A stretch of DNA of 47,455 bases from Pedosphaera sp. (GTDB taxonomy: Bacteria; Verrucomicrobiota; Verrucomicrobiia; Limisphaerales; UBA1096). Positions 9,950 to 18,370 of this stretch are shown one piece after another (within the stretch, counting starts at the first letter, position 1; each line of letters begins with the position of its first letter). The notes under the pieces are model-generated. The model did not search any database and was not told the DNA's origin. It saw nothing but the letters and a program-made list of their open reading frames with translations. The stretch spans positions 1 through 47,455 of the forward strand of contig JAKUOU010000026.1 of the NCBI GenBank assembly GCA_022451065.1, written 5' to 3'. A program made the translations under genes and the position numbers.

Positions 9950-10588
9950 GTGTTGAATTGCTTTTCACTAATTATTGCAGCTATCAGTTGGCTCGCCGTG
10001 TCGTCAGCCACGGGGCGGGGCGCCGATACGGATTTCATGTCGCTACTGGCTGCCGACACACTCGACGACTGGGAGATGATTGGTTCGGCAAAATGGACAG
10101 TAGCCAAGGGCGAGCTTGTCACCGGGCAGGACGGTGATCCCAAGCGCTCGGGCATACTGCAAACCAAGCGGCACTACCGTGACTTTGAGCTGAAGCTGGA
10201 TTTCAAGATCGACGAGCACGGCAAGTATAACAGCGGCGTGTATCTGCGGCGGCCAACCGAGCGCGGGGTGGGGCGGCCGTATCAGGTGAATATCGGGCGG
10301 GGTGCTGCTGGCGAGCCGGTTGGCTTGTACCTCAACGATTGGCTTGCCAAGGGCGACGAACACGACAAAATCCGCAGGCCGCTCAAGTGGAACTCGCTGC
10401 GTATCCGAATCGTCGACTCACATATCGATGTGTGGCTCAACGGCAAACAGATCGTAGATTTCACCCACAAAAACCCCAAGCCGTACCTACTCAAGCCCGG
10501 GCCGATTGCATTACAAACCTACGGTACTGATGGCCATTCGGGCTGGGTAAAGTTTCGCAACATACAGTTAAGGAATTTGTCGAAATGA
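9950..10588 (+). CDS. DUF1080 (3-keto-disaccharide hydrolase domain) secreted protein
   Basis: The protein is about 212 residues. The GTG at 9950 (or TTG at 9953) is chosen because it begins a signal peptide (LNCFSLIIAAISWLAVSSA), with AAAGG about a dozen bases upstream; the in-frame extension to 9761 overlaps the divergent gene and is implausible. The mature part is one DUF1080 concanavalin-like beta-sandwich: DDWEMIGSAKWTVAKGELV, FELKLDFKIDEHGKYNSGVYLR, YQVNIGRG, WNSLRIRIVDSHIDVWLNG, GPIALQTYG. The family includes hydrolases acting on 3-keto-glycosides and glycan-binding proteins, so hydrolysis or binding of a sugar is likely. Its stop overlaps the start of the next gene (ATGA), implying coupling with the sulfatase. 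Confidence 0.88.
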   Translation: MLNCFSLIIAAISWLAVSSATGRGADTDFMSLLAADTLDDWEMIGSAKWTVAKGELVTGQDGDPKRSGILQTKRHYRDFELKLDFKIDEHGKYNSGVYLRRPTERGVGRPYQVNIGRGAAGEPVGLYLNDWLAKGDEHDKIRRPLKWNSLRIRIVDSHIDVWLNGKQIVDFTHKNPKPYLLKPGPIALQTYGTDGHSGWVKFRNIQLRNLSK

Positions 10589-12495
10589 AGAGGTTGTTGT
10601 ATTCGTTTTTGTTGTTGGTGTGGTGTGCTGCGGGGCGGGCGGATGATCGGCCTAATATCCTCTGGATCACGGCGGAGGACATGAGTCCGGTGCTGGGATG
10701 TTACGGCGACCAATTTGCCGTGTCGCCAAACATTGACCGGTTGGCAAAGGAGAGTGTGCGCTATACGAGGGCGTTTGCGAGTGCGCCGGTTTGTTCGCCT
10801 TCGCGGTCGTGCCTGATTACCGGTTGTTATCCCACCTCGCTCAGCACGCAGCAAATGCGGTCGGGCTTTTCGATCCCCAAAAGCATGCGGGGGTTTCCGG
10901 AGCTCCTGCGGGCGCGTGGGTATTACACGAGCAACAACGTGAAGACCGATTACAACACCGGCAACTACGCGGATATCATCAGGCATTCGTGGAGCGAGAG
11001 CAGCGCTACCGCGCATTGGCGCAAGCGGCCGGACAAGAAGCAGCCGTTCTTCAGCATTTTCAACCTGATGACCTCGCACCAGAGCCGTTCGATGGTGTGG
11101 CCGTACGAGCGGTTCAAGAAGGACGTGCAGAGCAGGCTATCGGTCAACGAGATTCATGATCCGACCAAGGTGCCGTTGCCACCATATTATCCGGACACGC
11201 CGTTAATTCGTCGTGAGCTGGCGCGTTTTTACGACTGCGTCACAGCGATGGACAAGGAGGTGGGCGCTATCCTGCAACAGCTCGAGGACGACGGCCTTGC
11301 GGACAACACGATTGTCTTTTTTTACAGCGACCACGGGAACGGCATGCCTCGCCACAAGCGTGCTCTACTGGACAGCGGCATGCACGTGCCGCTCCTGATT
11401 CGTTTCCCCAAAAAATGGCAACACCTCGCCCCTGGAAAACCCGGCACCACCACCGCCCGCCTCGTGAGTTTTGTGGACTACGCGCCCACCATGCTTAGCC
11501 TCACCGGCATTCCTATTCCCGAGGCCATGCAGGGTGCGCCATTCCTCGGGTCAAAGGTCGCCGCGCCGCGTCGTTATGTGTACGGCCACCGCGATCGCGT
11601 GGATGAAGTGCGTGACCTTGCCCGCTCCGTGCGCGATCACCGTTACCTGTACATCCGTAATTACATGCCGCACCTAGGCTACAACCAGCCCACAGCTTGG
11701 CCTGACAGTGGTGAGATTCGGCATGAGTTTTATCGCTTGGCCAAGCGGGAGAAGATGACTGTCCCCCAATGGCACTTTGCTGGTCCCACGCGGCCGGTCG
11801 AGGAGTTGTACGATTGCGAGGCAGACCCGCTGAATTTAAACAACTTGGCCAAGTCGGGAAAACATAGGGAAATCCTTAAACGTCTCCGCGAGGAGCACCT
11901 TCGCCACATCGCGGTTACAGCTGACCTTGGCTTTCTGCCGGAGAGCGAGGCGTGGGCACTATTCGCCAAGCAAACCGGCTGGGAGCATGGCCAGGCTGGT
12001 AGAGTGCCGTTAGTCGGCATCCACCAAGCCGCTGCCCAAGTCGGCGTTGCGAGCGAGCGAGTGTTTTTGAAAAATCTGGATTCGAACAATCCGACCATAC
12101 GTTACTGGGGAGCGATCGGGCTGGCCGAGAGGCCGGAAATCTCCGGCTTGGCCAAACGCAAATTACGACGAAAGATCAGTGATTCATCACCGGCCTCGCG
12201 GATTGAGATCGCCAACGCCCTCGCAACTCACGGTGACATTCCGAACGCACTACCGGCATTGATCGAGGCAACGCAACATGAAAATCTCATCGTTGTGACC
12301 CACGCTTCCCGGACCATCGAGTTGCTTGGTAAAAAGGCGAAGAGTGCAAAATATGCAATTCAAGAAGCCCTCAAACGCGCAGACAAAATTCGCCCGCCGG
12401 ACACACCGGCGACTGTCGTCCTGCCAGGTGACAAGGATTTGGCCATGTTCGTTTCCTTTTCCTGTCGTGCTTTTTTGAATAGACTGGGCGAGTAA
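10585..12495 (+). CDS. Secreted sulfatase with C-terminal HEAT-like repeats
   Basis: This 636-residue protein has a signal peptide (1-19) and a sulfatase domain: ED at 31-32 in WITAEDMSP, the formylglycine motif C70-S-P-S-R in CSPSRSCLITG, and YSDHGNGMPRHKR. The catalytic part ends near residue 470. The remaining ~165 residues are helical and repeat-like, with phrases such as NPTIRYWGAIGLAE, SRIEIANALATHGD and ENLIVVTHASRTIELLG, which resemble HEAT repeats. The tail may bind a glycan, a protein partner or another operon product. It overlaps the DUF1080 gene by four bases, and the esterase starts four bases after its stop, so the three genes form a tight operon. Confidence 0.92.
   Translation: MKRLLYSFLLLVWCAAGRADDRPNILWITAEDMSPVLGCYGDQFAVSPNIDRLAKESVRYTRAFASAPVCSPSRSCLITGCYPTSLSTQQMRSGFSIPKSMRGFPELLRARGYYTSNNVKTDYNTGNYADIIRHSWSESSATAHWRKRPDKKQPFFSIFNLMTSHQSRSMVWPYERFKKDVQSRLSVNEIHDPTKVPLPPYYPDTPLIRRELARFYDCVTAMDKEVGAILQQLEDDGLADNTIVFFYSDHGNGMPRHKRALLDSGMHVPLLIRFPKKWQHLAPGKPGTTTARLVSFVDYAPTMLSLTGIPIPEAMQGAPFLGSKVAAPRRYVYGHRDRVDEVRDLARSVRDHRYLYIRNYMPHLGYNQPTAWPDSGEIRHEFYRLAKREKMTVPQWHFAGPTRPVEELYDCEADPLNLNNLAKSGKHREILKRLREEHLRHIAVTADLGFLPESEAWALFAKQTGWEHGQAGRVPLVGIHQAAAQVGVASERVFLKNLDSNNPTIRYWGAIGLAERPEISGLAKRKLRRKISDSSPASRIEIANALATHGDIPNALPALIEATQHENLIVVTHASRTIELLGKKAKSAKYAIQEALKRADKIRPPDTPATVVLPGDKDLAMFVSFSCRAFLNRLGE
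11734..11747. repeat. 14-base CGCTTGGCCAAGCG inside a sulfatase gene
   Basis: A perfect 14-base palindrome read as Arg-Leu-Ala-Lys-Arg in the HEAT-tailed sulfatase. Two further TTGGCCAA cores lie in the same gene at 11845 and 12148. Confidence 0.9.
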
Positions 12496-12499
12496 ACCA

Positions 12500-14026
12500 A
12501 TGCTCAGGTTACTGGGAACCACCTCCGCAGGAGTTGCTTTTTTATTCGCTGGGGATCTCTTCGGAGCACTCCAACCCGCTAAGGTTTTCTCCGACAACAT
12601 GGTGTTACAGCAGGGGGTGTCGGTACCGGTATGGGGAAGTACTGATATTGGAGCCAATGTTTTCATTGAGTTTGCTGGGCAACGTGCTGAGACGAAGGCG
12701 GACAATGCCGGACGGTGGAAGTTGGAGTTTGAGCCACTAAGTGCTAGTGGAGAAGGACGCACGCTCTCAATTCGAAGCGGCAACGATAGTCTACTTTATA
12801 AAAATGTCGTGGTGGGGGAGGTGTGGTTTTCCGGTGGACAATCAAACATGGGGTATAGTGCTGGCAGCATGGCCAAGCGATTGGCCAAGGGAAAGGCGTT
12901 GGTCGATGCAGCAGATTATCCGGACATCCGGTTTCGGAAAGTGAATGAGAAAAACATGCCAGTGCCGCAGGAGGATTTGAAAGGAGGGAGTTGGTTCGTG
13001 TGCACGCCGAATTCGGTGAAGGCTTTTTCAGCGGTTGGATTCATCTTTTCCCGAAGGTTGCACGAGAAACTCAAAGTGCCGATTGGCATCATTGATTGCT
13101 CCTGGGGAGGCACGCCGATCGAGCCTTACATTCCTGCTGAGGCGTTTACCGGGCATCCTACCTTGGAGCGCCTAGCCAAGTTGTCGGAGACGAGGGATTT
13201 TGAGGCTATCAAGGCCATGCGGGGCGGGACATTTGTTCGCAGTGACGCTTGGCTCGCCGGGGCAATTTTCAACGCTCGAATCGCTCCCGTTGTTCCGTAT
13301 GCGATTCGCGGTGCCATTTGGTATCAAGCGGAGTCCAACTGTGGCACTGGTGAAGACCCGCGCGATTATGCCCACAAAATGCGGGCACTTATTCAAGGCT
13401 GGCGAGGTGCTTGGGGGCGTCCGGATTTGCCGTTTTATTATGTGCAGCTTCCTCAGTGGCGTAGCTACGCATGGACGTATGCCCGCGAGGAACAACGGCG
13501 CGCGATGGATGTGCCGAACACAGGCATGGCAGTAACAATCGATTTGGATTTTAACAACGACATTCATCCGCCAAACAAAATCGATGTGGGGGAGCGCCTG
13601 GCCCGATGGCCTCTGGCCAAGATTTACAGATATTCCAGGCCTTATAGTGGGCCGACATTTCGATCTGTGAAGCGCGCAGGGAATGTTTTGTCTGTGCTGT
13701 TCAATAATGTGGATGGAGGATTGATTGTTGGCCAAGCGGGTGTAGGCCAGGTGATAGAGATTAAAGGAGGTAAAATATTTGGATTTGAATTGGCCGATGA
13801 AGAGGGGGAGTGGCATGCAGCAAATGCGGTTATTCGTGGTAACACGGTTGCTGTCAGTAGCGTTGAAGTGAGCGAACCAAGGGCGGTTCGGTACGCTTGC
13901 CATCCACAGGCACCAGAAGATAAACGGTGGAATCTTTACAACGGAGCCAAACTTCCGGCCTCTCCATTTTGCTCCGATTGGAGCCTGATGCCGTACGACC
14001 CCAAACAAAACCCAGTGCCGAAATAA
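12500..14026 (+). CDS. Sialate O-acetylesterase-like SGNH esterase
   Basis: This 508-residue protein has a signal peptide (1-23) and an early beta domain (about 27-105). An SGNH/SASA esterase core follows, opening at SGGQSNMGYS with the likely nucleophile Ser115 and ending with the acid-base block DLDFNNDIHPPNK. Other family marks are SRRLHEKLKVPIGIIDCSWGGTPIEPYI and GAIWYQAESNCG. The expected reaction is removal of O-acetyl groups from sugars (sialic acids in characterised members, xylan or other glycans in relatives). Placement behind a sulfatase and a DUF1080 protein fits stepwise removal of glycan decorations. The stop codon lies inside the A-rich flank of a terminator serving the opposing gene. 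Confidence 0.9.
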   Translation: MLRLLGTTSAGVAFLFAGDLFGALQPAKVFSDNMVLQQGVSVPVWGSTDIGANVFIEFAGQRAETKADNAGRWKLEFEPLSASGEGRTLSIRSGNDSLLYKNVVVGEVWFSGGQSNMGYSAGSMAKRLAKGKALVDAADYPDIRFRKVNEKNMPVPQEDLKGGSWFVCTPNSVKAFSAVGFIFSRRLHEKLKVPIGIIDCSWGGTPIEPYIPAEAFTGHPTLERLAKLSETRDFEAIKAMRGGTFVRSDAWLAGAIFNARIAPVVPYAIRGAIWYQAESNCGTGEDPRDYAHKMRALIQGWRGAWGRPDLPFYYVQLPQWRSYAWTYAREEQRRAMDVPNTGMAVTIDLDFNNDIHPPNKIDVGERLARWPLAKIYRYSRPYSGPTFRSVKRAGNVLSVLFNNVDGGLIVGQAGVGQVIEIKGGKIFGFELADEEGEWHAANAVIRGNTVAVSSVEVSEPRAVRYACHPQAPEDKRWNLYNGAKLPASPFCSDWSLMPYDPKQNPVPK

Positions 14027-14046
14027 AAAACGAGCAATGCTCGTTT
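14021..14046 (-). terminator. Rho-independent terminator for citrate synthase
   Basis: Positions 14029-14045 form a perfect inverted repeat (AACGAGCA, one base, TGCTCGTT). Read on the minus strand, 26 bases past the citrate synthase stop, it is followed by TTTTTTATTT, a strong intrinsic-terminator layout. On the plus strand only three Ts follow, so termination in that direction would be weaker. The T-run overlaps the stop codon of the convergent esterase gene. Confidence 0.75.
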
Positions 14047-14071
14047 CATAAAGACTGGTCAGGTGCTTGGT

Positions 14072-15328
14072 TCAGCGTTCGCTGATTGGCTGGAACTTGA
14101 GATCGTCCGGGCCGTCATAAACGCCTCTTGGGCGGATGAGACGGTTGTCGGCCAGCTGCTCGAGCACATGTGCGGTCCATCCGGAAGTGCGCGAGATTGC
14201 AAAGAGCGGCGTGAACAGGTCGGTAGGAATCCCTAGTGAGTAGTAGACGGTGGCCGAGTAGAAATCGACGTTTGGGTAGAGGTTCTTTTCGCGAAGCATG
14301 ATCTCAGCGATGCGCTCGCTCATGTCGAGCCATTTGGTTTCACCGAGCTTGGCGCCAAGTTGCTGGGCCATGCGCTGCAGGTGCGGTGCGCGTGGGTCAA
14401 GCACCTTGTACACGCGGTGGCCAATGCCCATGATTTTCTTTTTATTTTTCAGGCAGTCATCGACGAAGTTATCCACCTTGTCGAGGCTCCCAATTTCCTG
14501 GAGCATTTTGATCACGCCCTCGTTGGCGCCGCCGTGCAGCGGGCCCTTGAGCGTACCGATGGCGGAGGTGATGGCCGAGTACATACCGCTGAGCGTGGCA
14601 ATGGTGACGCGGGCGGAGAAAGTGGAGGCGTTCATGCCGTGGTCAGCGTGCAGGATGTAGCACATGTCGATGGTCTTTTCTTTTTCCTCAATCGGTTTTT
14701 TGCCATCGATGAGATAGAGGAAATTCGCCGCTTCTCCAAGGGACGGATCGGAATCAGGCAACGCCTTGTCCTGTCGGGCTAGATGGAAGTAGGCCGTAAT
14801 CACCGGTACCTGTGCGATCAGCTTGATAGCACGCTTGGCTTGCTCCTCCAGCGATTCCTGCCCTTCGGGCGGTTCGTAGCAGGCGAGGGCGGAAACCACG
14901 GTGCGAATGGCACGCATGGGTGAGGCGTTCTTGGGGAGTTGCCTGATCATGTCCACCACGCCGCCGGGCAGCTCGCGGGCAGCGGCCAGTTCGGCCTTCA
15001 GCGAGGTCAATTCGGCTTCATTTGGCAACTTGCCGCGATGCAGCAGATGGACGACTTCCTCATAGGTTGCGTTACCGGCCAACTCGTTGATGTTGTAGCC
15101 CCGGTAAATCAACTCCCCGTCGAGTCCGCGCACGCTGCTAAGCTTCGTGGTGGCGGCGACGACCCCTTCCAGGCCCTTTGCGGTTGCAGGTTTTTCTGTA
15201 TCGCTCATTTTAATTTCTTTGAGGCGGTCACGCGCCGATGGCGTAATGATTGCATCGGTTGGGATGCCATCCAGCCCGCCCTTGCGTTCCAACTCGTCGA
15301 TATCCTTCAAGCTGAAAACTTTTTTCAT
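14072..15328 (-). CDS. gltA: Citrate synthase with N-terminal extension
   Basis: This protein condenses acetyl-CoA and oxaloacetate in the TCA cycle. The catalytic blocks are ADHGMNASTFSAR and GIGHRVYKVLDPRAPHL (the two catalytic histidines) and NVDFYSA (the aspartate), with GPLHGGANE between them. It resembles the short citrate/2-methylcitrate synthase type. The usual start would be the internal Met41 (15208), yet about 40 well-formed residues precede it (KVFSLKDIDELERKGG, IITPSARDRLKEIK). Neither start has a good ribosome site, so the long form at 15328 is kept provisionally. A terminator follows, and the gene is about 100 bases from queD, so it is probably transcribed alone. Methylcitrate synthase activity cannot be excluded. 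Confidence 0.93.
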   Translation of the reverse strand: MKKVFSLKDIDELERKGGLDGIPTDAIITPSARDRLKEIKMSDTEKPATAKGLEGVVAATTKLSSVRGLDGELIYRGYNINELAGNATYEEVVHLLHRGKLPNEAELTSLKAELAAARELPGGVVDMIRQLPKNASPMRAIRTVVSALACYEPPEGQESLEEQAKRAIKLIAQVPVITAYFHLARQDKALPDSDPSLGEAANFLYLIDGKKPIEEKEKTIDMCYILHADHGMNASTFSARVTIATLSGMYSAITSAIGTLKGPLHGGANEGVIKMLQEIGSLDKVDNFVDDCLKNKKKIMGIGHRVYKVLDPRAPHLQRMAQQLGAKLGETKWLDMSERIAEIMLREKNLYPNVDFYSATVYYSLGIPTDLFTPLFAISRTSGWTAHVLEQLADNRLIRPRGVYDGPDDLKFQPISER

Positions 15329-15430
15329 CCGTCACGAACCAATGACTACCCCCTCGGCGGGCAAGAAACCTTAGTGAAAAGTGGTTTTAGGCGCAACGAT
15401 TTTTTCAGAACCTACCGCTTGACCTAGCGC

Positions 15431-15787
15431 TCACAGCCCCCGGTAAACGCAGCGGGCAGTACAGGTCTCGGCCACTTCCACGGCGGTTAGCAGGGGTAGA
15501 TTCGGCTTTAGTCGTTCCCAAATCCAAATGGCCATATTCTCGCTGGTAGGGTTTTCGAGGCCCTCGATTTCGTTGAGATAATTATGATCGAGCTGCTTCC
15601 AGAGCGGCTTGAATGCCGCCGTGATGTCGGCGTAATCGATCACCCAGCCCAGCTTCGGATCGCAGTTTCCCTCGACGACAATCTCCGCCATGAAGCTGTG
15701 GCCGTGCAGTCGCCGGCATTTGTGCTTCTCGGGCAAGTGCGGCAGCAGATGGGCGGCTTCGAACTGAAATGTTTTCCTGAGTTCCAT
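15431..15787 (-). CDS. queD: 6-carboxy-5,6,7,8-tetrahydropterin synthase (QueD/PTPS family)
   Basis: At 118 residues this is the normal length for bacterial QueD. Zinc ligands are His13 (FEAAH) and His28 and His30 in the CxxxHGH motif (C24-RRL-HGH), which is diagnostic for QueD and distinguishes it from other pterin synthases. Cys24, Asp67 and His68 (QLDHNYL) would form the catalytic set, and Glu107 (AETCTARC) would anchor the pterin. The enzyme converts dihydroneopterin triphosphate to 6-carboxytetrahydropterin for queuosine and other 7-deazaguanines. No queC, queE or queF is in the window. It begins seven bases after the luxC-like gene, so it is probably the last gene of that operon. Confidence 0.93.
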   Translation of the reverse strand: MELRKTFQFEAAHLLPHLPEKHKCRRLHGHSFMAEIVVEGNCDPKLGWVIDYADITAAFKPLWKQLDHNYLNEIEGLENPTSENMAIWIWERLKPNLPLLTAVEVAETCTARCVYRGL

Positions 15788-15794
15788 GATTCGT

Positions 15795-17150
15795 TTACGC
15801 GGTCTCGAGGTCGGTCCAGTGAATCAGTTCGCCAAGAGGCGGCCGGCCATCGTGCCGCCAGGCCAGTGGTGGGCGCTGCATTTGGCCGATTGCACAAATC
15901 CGCGGCACGCCCCACTTGGCCAGGGGTCGGGCCAACTCCCGCATACGCGCTTCGCTGGCGGCCAGTCCGACCGTGGATACGGACTCGCGGATCGGCTCCA
16001 GCACGTGCAGTGCCTCCTCAATGTGTTCGATCGGCTTGATGAAGATGAAACGGTTGAGCGGTGATCTCTGAAACTGTTTTTCATCCTCGTACACCACCGT
16101 CCAGTCGGTCGTGTCCTCGCTCTCCCAAAGCATTGCGCCGACATTATTGGCTTCGCGGATTTTGTAAAAGCGCCGAGCCGTCGAGATGGCCGCCGCCTCT
16201 TTCGTCGGGATCGGGCCACGCGGAATCGCTTCGTTTCGCATCTCAAGTTCCTCGGCGAGCATTTCGGCGAAGCGCTCCGGCTTTAGTGTGCCGAATTGCT
16301 CGACGTAAATCACGTGCGGTGACAGGCAGCCGCACTGGTTCCACGCGACAACATCGTCGGCGGCATGTGAAATAATCGCCTGCGTGCCCATTATCTCGTT
16401 GGCCTGTTTTTCCACGTAACCAAAACTGACGCGATGCCCGTAGCCGAGCAGGCGCTTGGACAAGGGCAGTCTTTGGCGAATGGAGTTGATCGAATTGTCG
16501 TTGCCGCTGGCGACCACACAGTCGGCCTCGGTGAACAACGACGACTCGAGGACTTCATTGCCGCCATCCCACTCCGCGATTTCGAGCGACGACGCCAGCC
16601 CTGGTTCGACATAGTGCAGCGAATGTCCAAATAAACGCGGCAACAGAGATTTTCCGGTGGCGCACTTGACGAACTGTGCTGACCGCAGCAGCAATCCAAA
16701 CGCGATCGACTGGAAAATCGGCACCGGCAAATTACCCGGCGCGATGTGTGCGATCAGTTGCGGCCCGTGAACCATTGAGTACGTCCGGTTTGGCTGGTTG
16801 GCGAAAGACTGCAGGCGGGTCGGGTCGCCGAACTCCTGCGTTAGCAGCATGAAAAATTTTTCCTGCGTCCAGTCGGCGAAACAGGCGTCGAGCCCGGCGG
16901 CGAGCACCTCGCGCGGGAAACCGGTCTCCTCCGGACTGGCGGTGAGCGCCTGTCGCCGTAGCTCGTAATCGGGTGAGCGCCACAGGTTAGCCACCTCGAT
17001 AAGCTTGGCGATAATGGGCTCGTTGCCAACTAGGGCGAGGTAGTCGTCACGGTTGTGGCGGAGCGCCTGGCACGCCTCGGTGATCAGCGTGCCGGTTAAC
17101 TCCGCGCCTTGTTTGTCGGCTAAAAAATAGTCCAGTGATGGCTTAGGCAT
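15795..17150 (-). CDS. LuxC-like acyl-CoA/acyl reductase
   Basis: This 451-residue protein resembles the LuxC acyl-reductase family, a branch of the aldehyde dehydrogenase superfamily that reduces an activated acyl group to an aldehyde with NADPH. Seen are [20 protein letters not shown] (nucleotide-binding entry), [13 protein letters not shown], and the probable thioester cysteine in [15 protein letters not shown] (Cys273 or Cys275). The C-terminal part contains [21 protein letters not shown] and LIHWTDLE, typical of the family. Its start lies inside the end of the luxE-like gene (eight-base overlap), pairing reductase and acyl-activating enzyme. No luciferase genes are present. The acyl substrate is unknown. 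Confidence 0.86.
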   Translation of the reverse strand: MPKPSLDYFLADKQGAELTGTLITEACQALRHNRDDYLALVGNEPIIAKLIEVANLWRSPDYELRRQALTASPEETGFPREVLAAGLDACFADWTQEKFFMLLTQEFGDPTRLQSFANQPNRTYSMVHGPQLIAHIAPGNLPVPIFQSIAFGLLLRSAQFVKCATGKSLLPRLFGHSLHYVEPGLASSLEIAEWDGGNEVLESSLFTEADCVVASGNDNSINSIRQRLPLSKRLLGYGHRVSFGYVEKQANEIMGTQAIISHAADDVVAWNQCGCLSPHVIYVEQFGTLKPERFAEMLAEELEMRNEAIPRGPIPTKEAAAISTARRFYKIREANNVGAMLWESEDTTDWTVVYEDEKQFQRSPLNRFIFIKPIEHIEEALHVLEPIRESVSTVGLAASEARMRELARPLAKWGVPRICAIGQMQRPPLAWRHDGRPPLGELIHWTDLETA

Positions 17151-18237
17151 GATTCAAATTCATCAGTGAACAGCCGCGGGACTCAGCCAATTCAACCCGA
17201 CCTAGTAGTTCGAAGCCGTCGGTGTGGCGCCTAGCCAGATCCTCCGTCTGGAGGCTCAGCACCGAGTTGACATTGGCCAGGTCGACAATCTGCAGAAGGC
17301 CTGCTTGACCAATCTCCACCTCTCCCATTGTCTCCGGTGAGACAATTCGCGCACGCGCCCATGGTGGAAACCGGAACTTGCGGGGAGTCGTATTCGCTTG
17401 GCCAAGTTTGCAGTCATACGCCTGCGAACTCAATTCGCACATGCCGTATTCGCAAATGATACGCCCGCTTGCGATGCCGAGCTTGTCCGTGATGGCCTGG
17501 TGCAGTTCGGGCTTTGAAATTTCGCGTGAGCGGCCCTTGTAGCCACCGGTCTCCATCGCCGCTGAGCCGCTTGGCAGTTGAAACTCGATCGCGACGCGAT
17601 CCAGATGATCTAACAGATGTACAAACGAGAATGCGGTGCCGAGAATCGTGACCGGTTCGTTTTGAGTGACGCAATCGTGCAGGAAATCCACAGCCGCTTG
17701 GTCGTCGATTTGCCATTGGCCGTCGGCGGCAAAGCAGCGTTCGTGTTTGGCCAAGCGCTTGGCCACTTCGTCCATCATATAAGCCAGCGACGACTCCGGC
17801 GCCTGGTCTATCTCGGGAAACAAAAACAGCAATCGTTTCGTCGATTCGTCAATGAGATGCTCCGCAAACCAGGGCCAAAGCGAGGTGTGATACACTGCCA
17901 GACTATCGTGGTTGTGAAAGTGCCGGCTGCAATTGGCTTGAGTCGTGCCGCTCGAACGGAACACGGTCTCACGATCGACTTCCGGCAGCACGGTCAGGTT
18001 GAGCGACTTGAAGGCTCGAGTGGGCACGGCTGGAATGTTGCGCCAGTCGGCGACTGTTGCCGGTGTGTGATTTTCCGTGCGGCAAAAATTAGCGTAGGGG
18101 ATGTTGTGTTCGAATTGAAAAGCAAAGAGGGCAAGCGCGAGTTCATTGAACCCAACCGTGCGCGGCTCGTCGGCGCAACACCTAATGAACGCACTGATTG
18201 CGCTGCATACTTCGGCCAGTGATGTGAATGGTGTCAT
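17143..18237 (-). CDS. LuxE-like acyl-protein synthetase
   Basis: The ATG at 18237 (MTPFTSLAEV) is chosen; the open frame extends to 18372 but that part reads as non-coding and overlaps the divergent gene. The ~364 residues match the LuxE acyl-protein synthetase family, adenylating enzymes related to PaaK: IPAVPTRAFKSLNL, the phosphate-binding FRSSGTTQANCSRHFH, LFLFPEIDQAPESSLAYMMD, and EYGMCELSSQAYD. LuxE activates a carboxylic acid with ATP and passes it to LuxC as a thioester. It overlaps the luxC-like gene and is first in the luxE-luxC-queD operon. The pair should make an aldehyde, but from which acid cannot be told. Confidence 0.85.
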   Translation of the reverse strand: MTPFTSLAEVCSAISAFIRCCADEPRTVGFNELALALFAFQFEHNIPYANFCRTENHTPATVADWRNIPAVPTRAFKSLNLTVLPEVDRETVFRSSGTTQANCSRHFHNHDSLAVYHTSLWPWFAEHLIDESTKRLLFLFPEIDQAPESSLAYMMDEVAKRLAKHERCFAADGQWQIDDQAAVDFLHDCVTQNEPVTILGTAFSFVHLLDHLDRVAIEFQLPSGSAAMETGGYKGRSREISKPELHQAITDKLGIASGRIICEYGMCELSSQAYDCKLGQANTTPRKFRFPPWARARIVSPETMGEVEIGQAGLLQIVDLANVNSVLSLQTEDLARRHTDGFELLGRVELAESRGCSLMNLNHA

Positions 18238-18370
18238 GCGGTTTTTAGTGGCGCAGTTGCGCCTGGGCTGGTTTTCCGCCACAGCCAAGGGAGTTGAAAC
18301 TAAGGTCAAACCATCGTCTTGGCAACAAATGGTTTTGTCAGTGGGCGGGGCCTGTGGTTTGCTATCGCCC

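Noticed and set aside
13172-14008. 278-codon minus-strand open frame
   Set aside because: Antisense to the sialate O-acetylesterase, with no motif, signal or start context.
15795-18237. Bioluminescence operon
   Set aside because: LuxC- and LuxE-like proteins alone do not give light; no luciferase or transferase genes are present.
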